A DNA stretch of 21,725 nucleotides from an uncultured Bacteroidales bacterium (GTDB taxonomy: Bacteria; Bacteroidota; Bacteroidia; Bacteroidales; Paludibacteraceae), in NCBI GenBank assembly GCA_937910305.1, contig CALEPS010000111.1, positions 1-21,725 of the forward strand. The letters run 5' to 3'. Below, in pieces: positions 12,661-19,200 of the stretch; the first letter of the stretch is position 1; the number at the start of each line of letters is the position of its first letter. A model generated the notes under the pieces. That model was given only the letters and a program-made list of their open reading frames with translations. It was not told where the DNA came from and did not search any database. A program made the position numbers and the translations under genes.

Positions 12661-12765
12661 AAGGCCTATATAAGCGGCTTGCGTTCCGGACAACCAACGT
12701 ATCGTGTCCGGGGCCAAAACCGCTCCTAGGGGCCTTTACGGGGCTCTCAGGGGCATTCTGGAGCC
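12661..12765 (+). ncRNA. Structured leader RNA of nested helices (candidate regulatory RNA)
   Basis: Three perfectly nested helices: AAGGCC (12661-12666) with GGCCTT (12731-12736); AGCGG (12673-12677) with CCGCT (12720-12724); CCGGACA (12686-12692) with TGTCCGG (12705-12711). The internal loops are symmetric (6/6 and 8/8) and the terminal loop has 12 bases. A second hairpin follows: GGCTC-T-CAG (12742-12750) with CTG-GAGCC (12758-12765). The segment is GC-richer than its surroundings, does not look like coding sequence, and ends ~7 bases before the ribosome site of the next gene, so it may control that gene. No known riboswitch recognised. Confidence 0.55.
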
Positions 12766-12791
12766 ATATTTTGAAAGGGGCGAATAAAAAT

Positions 12792-13310
12792 ATGAATGAT
12801 CAGGAGAATTTGAAGCTTTCTGCGCCGTGGGAGATCTATTGCAGGAAGGTTCAGGCGTTGTTCAGTAAGGATCCGGAGATCGCAGTTTCGGGTATCACAC
12901 AGCGAGGCGGTACTCGCGTAATGACGATTGAGACCTATAACGCGTTCAAGTATAACGCGCTTAAGCAGGTGTTTCCGACAGTAAAATGCTTCGGATACAC
13001 GGGGCTGCAGATTGATATTCGCATGCCCAACGAAGACGAGTTTAAGCCGGATCTGCAGGATCTCATGAAGGATCTCTTTGACGGTAATGAAGCTGTCGAT
13101 AAGGTTTGCGTCTCTCTGGATCCTTTCGGCAATGAACAGATCTATGTGATGTTTAAGCCGGAGGTCATACAGTTCTTTAACGATAACATCCGGGATTACA
13201 ACGGTATCTGCACTACCGTCGCTGAAAATCTTGCGCGGGACGTTCTCGAAAAGGATGCGGAACGGGTCAATTTCTGCACGACGCGTCTATATCCCGAATT
13301 GCAATGTTAG
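12792..13310 (+). CDS. Hypothetical protein with structured leader
   Basis: 172 residues, ATG 12792 about 10 bases after AAAGGGGCG. The reading frame is open upstream but runs through the structured RNA and is not coding there. The protein is mixed alpha/beta and mildly acidic; notable stretches are SGITQRGGTRVMTIETYNAF and KVCVSLDPFGNEQIYVMFKP. No family recognised. The unusual leader makes it one of the few genes here likely to be regulated by its RNA. Confidence 0.68.
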   Translation: MNDQENLKLSAPWEIYCRKVQALFSKDPEIAVSGITQRGGTRVMTIETYNAFKYNALKQVFPTVKCFGYTGLQIDIRMPNEDEFKPDLQDLMKDLFDGNEAVDKVCVSLDPFGNEQIYVMFKPEVIQFFNDNIRDYNGICTTVAENLARDVLEKDAERVNFCTTRLYPELQC

Positions 13311-13353
13311 GCAAACGCGCGCCGAGAACATTGATTATATGAGGTGATGGATA

Positions 13354-14067
13354 TTGTGTGCAATTGACTTAACTCCGACACCGAAGTATACGAAAATGCT
13401 GAAAAACGGAAAACTCAGAATCGACGCGAGTGACGTAACCAGTGGATATTTTTTTGCCGGGGTGTCGGAAGTCTCAAGTCGAGAAATCCGCCTGCAGGTT
13501 AAACACGGAACAACCATTTACAACTATGTGCTGAGGCGCTACGGAGGTCTGGAGATTATCCCTTTGCAGATGGGCAGCGGTAAGTACACAGCGACATTGT
13601 GCGAACGGGTGACGGGAAACAAGTACCGGAAAATCGGAAAGCTTACGTTTAATGTGAAGCTCGAAGACAAACTGGCTCCATTCCGTCACCCAAATCTATG
13701 GATTCCCTACTATCCAGAGATCGCACATGGCGTCGTTGGGCAGAAGGTCGAGGATTATATTCGCTATTGCTATGCCTACGATTATGTTCGCGCGATCCGG
13801 ATCAAGGCGGGTGCAATGCCGGATATTTTGCAGTGTTACCAAAAGAAAATGGGCATCTGTCAGGATCTTGCGGCATTGGCGGTTTCTCTGTGGAGAATGT
13901 TTGGAACTCCGGCAAAACTTGCGATCGGAACCGTTGGTAAGAGCAAGAAGCTGCACGCCTGGTGTGTGACGTGGGATGAGAAGGGTCGCGAAAAGATATT
14001 TGACCCGACGGCTGAGATTCTGAAGTGGGATCAGACAGGAACATATAAAGAACAGAGATGTTATTGA
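13354..14067 (+). CDS. Transglutaminase-like cysteine peptidase/transferase
   Basis: 237 residues from TTG 13354, 6 bases after GAGGTGAT; the GATATT at 13350 overlaps the start. The C-terminal ~110 residues carry the transglutaminase-like triad: Cys169 in KMGICQDLAALAVSLWRMFG, His201 in KKLHAWC and Asp217 in KIFDPTAE. The N-terminal ~110 residues look like a beta-sandwich domain (DASDVTSGYFFAGV, IIPLQMGSGKYTATLCE). Such proteins hydrolyse or transfer at Gln/peptide bonds. No signal peptide, so it acts in the cytoplasm or on virions. Target unknown. Confidence 0.82.
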   Translation: MCAIDLTPTPKYTKMLKNGKLRIDASDVTSGYFFAGVSEVSSREIRLQVKHGTTIYNYVLRRYGGLEIIPLQMGSGKYTATLCERVTGNKYRKIGKLTFNVKLEDKLAPFRHPNLWIPYYPEIAHGVVGQKVEDYIRYCYAYDYVRAIRIKAGAMPDILQCYQKKMGICQDLAALAVSLWRMFGTPAKLAIGTVGKSKKLHAWCVTWDEKGREKIFDPTAEILKWDQTGTYKEQRCY

Positions 14068-14083
14068 GAAGGAGAAAAAGCGA

Positions 14084-14098
14084 CCTTCAGAATGAAGG
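14084..14098 (+). other. Small leader hairpin before gene 14138
   Basis: CCTTC (14084-14088), loop AGAAT, GAAGG (14094-14098). Further GAAGG copies occur at 14068 and 14115, so alternative pairings with CCTTC are possible. It lies ~20-30 bases upstream of the ribosome site of the next gene. The stem is short, and the function is a guess. Confidence 0.25.
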
Positions 14099-14137
14099 GA
14101 GATCCGTAACGAAGTGAAGGGGAGGAGGTGAATTTGT

Positions 14138-14698
14138 ATGACGCAGGAATTTGACGTTGCACAGGGATATTTTGAGTATCTGTGCGAGATCATTCACGTG
14201 GACCAAATCGATCGGAGCTACTGGATTTTGGCGCACGATCTGCACGCAAGACCGTTTTATGCGCTGATTCCGCATGACGAGAACCGTGCGAGCGATGGTT
14301 TGGAGCTTCGGGAGGAGTATCTGCGAGAGATCCGGTATCCGAAGTATGTGGATATCGAAGGCGAGTGTTCCGTTCTTGAGATGCTGATTGGACTGGCGAG
14401 GAGGATGGATTTTGAAACGAGCGATCCCTACGATTTTGACAACACCACCGACAGGACCGCCTATTGGTTCTGGGAAATGATCGACAATCTGGGACTTTTG
14501 GCGTTTGACGACGATAGCTATGTGGACTATGGCGGCATGACCCGCGTAAACTGGGAAATCGATCGACTATTGAAGCGGGCCTATAAGAAAAATGGCGACG
14601 GGGGACTGTTTCCGTTGATGCAGACATCGCAGGACCAACGAAACACAGAACTCTGGTACCAAATGAATGCTTATCTCACCGAGAGAGAGCTTGCTTGA
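14138..14698 (+). CDS. Conserved phage protein (DENRAxDG / SVLEM family)
   Basis: 186 residues, ATG after GGAGGAGGTG. Recognisable order: FYALIPHDENRASDGLELRE, CSVLEMLIGLARRM, TAYWFWEMIDNLGL, NGDGGLFPL and ELWYQMNAYL. The same series occurs in a widespread Firmicute phage family of unknown function. Conserved Asp, Glu and Trp suggest an enzyme or adaptor, but none is characterised to my knowledge. The last ten residues NAYLTERELA are repeated, with synonymous codon changes, by the next mini-ORF (14695-14766). Confidence 0.8.
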   Translation: MTQEFDVAQGYFEYLCEIIHVDQIDRSYWILAHDLHARPFYALIPHDENRASDGLELREEYLREIRYPKYVDIEGECSVLEMLIGLARRMDFETSDPYDFDNTTDRTAYWFWEMIDNLGLLAFDDDSYVDYGGMTRVNWEIDRLLKRAYKKNGDGGLFPLMQTSQDQRNTELWYQMNAYLTERELA

Positions 14699-14766
14699 TC
14701 TTGGTTAAATCATTTATTGCGAAGGGACGAAGCAACGCTTACTTGACAGAGCGCGAATTGGCATGA
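14695..14766 (+). CDS. 23-residue ORF repeating the end of the previous protein
   Basis: TTG 14695 overlaps the preceding TGA. Product: MILVKSFIAKGRSNAYLTER plus ELA, then TGA. The last ten residues equal the last ten of the 186-residue protein upstream, while many third bases differ. There is no separate ribosome site, so it would be read by re-initiation. It could be a real mini-gene or the relic of a duplicated 3' end. The downstream sequence SLVKERSDAY (after 14763) is a third, weaker copy. Confidence 0.4.
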   Translation: MILVKSFIAKGRSNAYLTERELA

Positions 14767-14805
14767 GCGATTTGTCGAGATATTCATTGGTGAAGGAACG
14801 AAGCG

Positions 14806-14892
14806 ATGCTTATGAAACTTTTAATCGGACTTTATATTTTGTCGGCGATGGGGATTCTTGTGTTGATCATTCGGGAGGTATCCAGATGGTAA
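14806..14892 (+). CDS. 28-residue membrane peptide
   Basis: ATG 14806 six bases after AAGGAACG (ATG 14812 alternative). Product MLMKLLIGLYILSAMGILVL then IIREVSRW: one hydrophobic helix with a short basic tail. The end overlaps the start of the next gene by seven bases and contains its ribosome site (CGGGAGG), suggesting coupling. One of several tiny membrane proteins in 14806-15538. Confidence 0.5.
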   Translation: MLMKLLIGLYILSAMGILVLIIREVSRW

Positions 14893-15047
14893 ATTGGCTG
14901 TTTATTCCGACGTGGAGTGTTATCGTGCTGCTGCTCATTGGACTCGGCTGGGTGGTATGGAATTTTGACCAGGAAGTAGAGAACCTCGAAAAAGAAAACG
15001 CGGGACTCAGAAATCGGATTACCAAACTTGAAGGAGACAAACAATGA
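14886..15047 (+). CDS. Small membrane protein with coiled-coil tail
   Basis: 53 residues from ATG 14886, after GGGAGGT (14873-14879); the frame is open from 14763, but that part lacks a ribosome site and overlaps other elements. One N-terminal helix (WSVIVLLLIGLGWVVW, residues ~10-25) then a short leucine-zipper-like segment (FDQEVENLEKENAGLRNRIT). The shape recalls i-spanins or holin accessories, but no lysis genes are in view. The end overlaps the next gene (ATGA). Confidence 0.6.
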   Translation: MVNWLFIPTWSVIVLLLIGLGWVVWNFDQEVENLEKENAGLRNRITKLEGDKQ

Positions 15048-15265
15048 GTGGATGGATATTTATCGGAGCGCTTTGTCTGTTCGCGTTTGTGTTCATCGGA
15101 TTGATATTTGTGGTGGCGGACGATCATCGAAGGATCCGGACATTGATCGAAGCGCATAACGCGTTGGCAACGGACTTTGCAAACTCGATGCAGTTTATTC
15201 GCGCCTTCGAAAACGCGGTAGAATCGGAGAACAAAAATACGTATGAGGCAAGGAGGCAGACCTAA
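15044..15265 (+). CDS. Small single-pass membrane protein
   Basis: 73 residues, ATG in an ATGA overlap, with GGAGA upstream. Long N-terminal hydrophobic helix (residues ~4-24; WIFIGALCLFAFVFIGLIFV), then a charged helical domain (DDHRRIRTLIEAHNAL). Two frame-3 GATATT copies (15055, 15103) encode Trp-Ile-Phe and Leu-Ile-Phe inside the helix. Function unknown; part of the membrane-protein run. Confidence 0.62.
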   Translation: MSGWIFIGALCLFAFVFIGLIFVVADDHRRIRTLIEAHNALATDFANSMQFIRAFENAVESENKNTYEARRQT

Positions 15266-15538
15266 ATGGTTCATGGGTTTTTCTATTGGTCGGGCGTGGT
15301 CGTATGGAGCCTTATTGCTGTGGGGATCGTATTGGCAAGCTGGTTTACGATTGCGGCGTTTCTCGATCACCACAAAGACGAGCGACGCGCCCGACTGGAT
15401 ATTTTGGAAGGGTCGGTGTTGAGACATGAAGAGGATTCGTATGCTGCTGATTCAGGATTGCCTTTTGTCAGCGCAGAGGAAATTAGAAGCCGCAAGAAAC
15501 GAAATGAAAGCAGAGGGCCGGATGACGCTGGGGCTTGA
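15266..15538 (+). CDS. Small single-pass membrane protein
   Basis: 90 residues, ATG directly after the previous stop, with AAGGAGG ten bases upstream. One helix (residues ~8-32; VVVWSLIAVGIVLASWF) and a charged tail with DHHKDERRARLDILEGSV. The last ~30 codons overlap the start of the next gene in another frame by about 98 bases, which is unusually long for this window. If the overlap is real, both frames are constrained there; otherwise one of the two is shorter. Confidence 0.58.
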   Translation: MVHGFFYWSGVVVWSLIAVGIVLASWFTIAAFLDHHKDERRARLDILEGSVLRHEEDSYAADSGLPFVSAEEIRSRKKRNESRGPDDAGA

Positions 15539-15623
15539 GGATAAGTTCACGGATATTCTAAACGAGATTTCGGCGTTGGAGAAAACCGTTGTGTCGTGGA
15601 TCGAAGACGGGAACGAGGAGTGA
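15441..15623 (+). CDS. Small helical protein overlapping the previous gene
   Basis: 60 residues from ATG 15441 (AGAGGA five bases upstream); ATG 15426 is an alternative. Helical and charged, with SAQRKLEAARNEMKAEG and FTDILNEISALEKTVVSWI forming two coiled-coil segments. The general shape occurs in small phage early proteins. Overlaps the 15266 gene by ~98 bases in a different frame. The stop TGA lies within GATATT 15622. Confidence 0.5.
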   Translation: MLLIQDCLLSAQRKLEAARNEMKAEGRMTLGLEDKFTDILNEISALEKTVVSWIEDGNEE

Positions 15624-15629
15624 TATTTT

Positions 15630-15929
15630 GTGATCAAATGGCTGGAGAAAATGCTGGACAAGAAACATGATTCTGAGCGTAGAAAGTACTCGGATTGGGT
15701 CGATTCTATAAAGAAAAAGAACCACGAATGGAACGATAAAAACGCCGAGGAATGGAAGAGCAAAAACACAGAAGAACGGAGTGACAAAAACGCTGAAGAA
15801 TGGATCTGTACCGTGCGGGTCTTGGCGGCTCCGGGATGGTCGGGAAAGATGACTCTCGGGGAGCTGGCGGACCTGTGCAGTACGGCTCGAAATAAGGACG
15901 AAAAAGTGCCGATGAAGCGGGTAAAATGA
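15630..15929 (+). CDS. Small charged protein with internal repeat
   Basis: 99 residues from GTG 15630, after GAGGAG and the GATATT at 15622. A hydrophilic middle carries near-repeats of about nine residues: WNDKNAEEW, KSKNTEERS, DKNAEEW (residues ~31-56), visible as DNA repeats between ~15733 and 15802. The C-terminal third (TVRVLAAPGWSGKMTLGEL) could be a small folded domain. No family recognised. It is the last gene before the origin-like region. Confidence 0.6.
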   Translation: MIKWLEKMLDKKHDSERRKYSDWVDSIKKKNHEWNDKNAEEWKSKNTEERSDKNAEEWICTVRVLAAPGWSGKMTLGELADLCSTARNKDEKVPMKRVK

Positions 15930-16242
15930 CGAAAAATTTCTGTGACGTTTTTGGATTTTGTGACGTTTTTGAAATGTGAATATATTAAGATTGTGTTAAG
16001 GTTAATGTTAATTAACAATTTTGTGACACTTTTTTGTCACACTGTGACATTTTTGAAACGGATTTGTCACAGCGAAAACCCTTGTGCCACAGGGGTTTTG
16101 GGGTTTTTGTGACACTTTTGCATTTTTTTCTTTAATTCATTTAAAAAATAAAAAAGTATAAATATATAGCTAAAGAGAAAAATGTTTCAAATTTGTCACA
16201 AGTGCATTTTTTACCACTCTGACCGAGAAGGAGGCTGGAGCG
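15930..16242 (+). other. AT-rich iteron region: candidate replication origin / control region
   Basis: 313 bases without a gene. TGTGAC occurs five times (15941, 15959, 16022, 16043, 16108) and GTCACA three times (16036, 16066, 16195), mostly flanked by T runs as TTGTGACRYTTTTT. A 12-base palindrome TGTTAATTAACA lies at 16006-16017, a strong hairpin at 16075-16099, and an A/T-only-like stretch at ~16133-16168 that could unwind easily. It lies directly upstream of the helicase-primase-polymerase gene, where origins often sit. It could equally be the promoter-operator of that gene; both may apply. Confidence 0.6.
16075..16099 (+). terminator. Strong hairpin in the origin-like region
   Basis: AAAACCCTTGT (16075-16085), loop GCC, ACAGGGGTTTT (16089-16099): 11 pairs including one G-T. 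It is followed by GGGGTTTTTG, so it can act as a terminator for the operon upstream. Because it lies among iterons, a role as an origin hairpin is possible too. Confidence 0.5.
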
Positions 16243-19200
16243 TTGGATTTCTATAAAATACGGGAAAAACGAAGTAAGAATGAGACCGTAATTTATCCGG
16301 ATTTCAAGAACAATCATGTGCAGGATTTGCTGGTAAGGGGAAAAGATTTTTATGCGGTATGGGATGAAACGAAAGGGCTCTGGTCCAGGGATATTTTAGA
16401 CGTCTCCGTTTCGGTCGACAGGGATCTGTGGGAGTATGTAGAGAAGCTGAAGAGCACATCGCACTACGATGGATATATTGATGTTAAAACGATGGAGTCG
16501 GATTCGAGCGGATCATGGAACCGGTTCTGTCAGTACCTGAAGCGGATTCCGGATTGCGACGTTCAGCTCGATGAAAAGTTGACGTTTCTGAATACGGAGG
16601 TTAAGAAGGAGGACTACGTCAGCAAGCGGCTGCCATACGCTTTGGAGGAGGGCGATTACAGTGCGTGGGACAAGCTCGTCGGTAAGTTATATTCTCCGCC
16701 GGAGAGGGAAAAGATCGAATGGGCGATCGGAGCGGTGGTATCCGGCGACAGCAAGAAGATACAGAAATTTTGTGTCTTCTATGGTGACCCGGGCACTGGA
16801 AAAGGCACCATCATCAATGTCATCCAGCTCCTCTTCCAGGGATATTACACAACCTTCGAAGCCAAGGCACTCGGTTCAAGTTCGAGTCAATTTGCAACCG
16901 AAGTGTTCCGTTCGAATCCGCTCGTGGCGATTCAACACGATGGAGATCTTAGTCGAATTGAGGACAACACTCGGCTGAATTCCATTGTGAGTCACGAGGA
17001 GATGGTGATCAATGAAAAGGGTAAGAGCCAGTACACGGCGAAGATGAACAGCTTTCTCTTCATGGGAACCAACCGGCCGGTGAAGATCACGGATTCGAAG
17101 AGCGGGATCATTCGAAGGCTGATTGATATTTCTCCGAGCGGTCAGAAGTTTTCGCCCAAGGAGTACAACGCGCTGATGACGCAGATCGAGTTTGAGCTCG
17201 GCGCCATCGCGTATCACTGTCTTGAGGTGTATCGGAGCCTTGGCAAGAATTATTACAGCAACTACCGACCGATCGAGATGGTCGAGAAGACGGACGTGTT
17301 CTTCAATTTCGTGGAGGCGAACGCGGACGTATTCATCGAGCAGTCGGACGGTATGAGTCTGAAGCAGGCCTATTCCATGTACAAGGACTATTGCGAGAGT
17401 TCTTTTATGGAATACAAGCTGCCGATGTACAAGTTCCGGGAAGAACTGAAGACCTATTACGAGGAGTTTGAGCGGATCGCCAGGATCGACGGGAAACAGG
17501 TTCGAAGCTGGTATTCCGGATTCAAGAAGGAAAAGCTGGAGCCTCCTGTTTTGAAGAAGGAGCAGAAGAGCTTGCCGATGGACCTGGATTCCGAGAAGAG
17601 TCTCCTGGATGATATTTTGGCAGACTGTCCGGCGCAGTATGCGGTGGTGAAGGAGGACGGTTCTGAGGTTCCGGGACTGCGATGGGCGGAAGTCACGACA
17701 AAGCTTCGGGACTTGGACACAAAGAAGCTGCATTATATTCTGCCGAAGCCGGACTGCATTTCCGGTCGGCCCAGCGAAAAGTCGAAGCTCATTATGGTGG
17801 ACTTTGATATTCGCAACAAAAAGGGCGAGAAGGACATGCTTCTGAATCTGGAGGCCGCCTGCAAGTTTCCGTTGACCTATGCGGAGTTTTCCAAGGGCGG
17901 ACAGGGGATTCATCTGATCTACTGGTATGAAGGAGATATTTCCAAACTGGCGGTTTTATTCGGAGAGGGAATAGAGGTCAAGACGTTTCGCGGGAACGCG
18001 TCGATGCGAAGGAGGCTTTCGAAGTGCAACGAACTCCCCATTGCGATCATGCCTGCGGGCGGATTGCCAATGAAGGAGGAAAAGATGATTGATATTGGGA
18101 TGCTGAAGGACGAACTACATCTGCGGAACATCATCAAGAAGAGTTTGCGCAAGGAGATCCATGGAGCGACGCGGCCGGAAGTCGACATGATCATGAAGGC
18201 TCTGGATGACGCCTATGCCAGCGGGATCAGCTATGATGTCTCCGATATGGAGAATGATATTCTGCTGTTTGCCATGGGATCCACCAATCAGTCGGACTAT
18301 TGTGTAAAGCAGATTCCGAAGATGAAGTGGAAGTCGAAGGACCGGATTGAGCAGGAGGAACAGGCGCGGAAGGAAGCGAAGGACGACGAGCCGATTGCGT
18401 TCTTTGACATTGAGGTGTTTCCCAATCTGCTCTTGGTGAATTGGAAATACGAGGGCGAAGGAAAGCCTATTGTTCGGTTGATCAATCCGACTTCCAGGGA
18501 GATCGAAGATTTGTTCTCTCTCAAGCTTGTGGGCTTTAACTGTCGCAAGTACGACAATCACATTCTCTACGGAAGATATTTGGGTCTGTCAAACGCAGAG
18601 ATTTACGATTTGTCAAGAAGGATCATCGCCGAGCAAGCGAAAGAAGCTTTTTACCCAGAGGCATATAACATCTCGTATACTGATATTTTTGACTTCTGTT
18701 CAAAAAAGCAGAGTTTGAAGAAATGGGAGATTGAGCTTGGAATTCATCATCAGGAGCTTGGCCTTCCGTGGGATAAGCCGGTTCCGGAAGAACTATGGAA
18801 GCAGGTTGCGGAATATTGCGACAACGACGTCATCGCCACGGAAGCAGTTTGGAACGCTCGACAGGACGATTTCACCGCAAGACGGATTCTTGCCGATATT
18901 TCGGGCGGTTCTGTGAACGACACAACCAACCAGCTTACTGCGAGATTTATATTTGGCGACAACAAGAAACCGCAGGGAGAGTTCAATTATAGAAATATGG
19001 GCGATCTGTCCGATGTGTCTGATATTTATGACGATAAAATTCGAGCGCTTGGTTGCGATCCGGAGTTCACAAAGTTCGATTCAAAAGGACGTCCGTTGTT
19101 TCCTGGATATTCATTCCGATTCGGAAAGTCGACGTATCGCGGCGAAGAGATCGGAGAAGGCGGCTATGTCTATGCGGAGCCGGGAATCCACTTTGATATT

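Noticed and set aside
14743..14772. TTGACA as a sigma-70 -35 box
   Set aside because: No acceptable -10 hexamer 16-18 bases downstream, and the hexamer lies inside the duplicated NAYLTERELA coding sequence.
16157..16164. TATAAATA as a T4-type late promoter
   Set aside because: Only one such site stands in an AT-rich stretch, and no T4-like late transcription genes are visible.
16876..17913. 345-codon open frame on the - strand
   Set aside because: Shadow of the helicase-primase part of the large replication gene, whose motifs are intact on the + strand.
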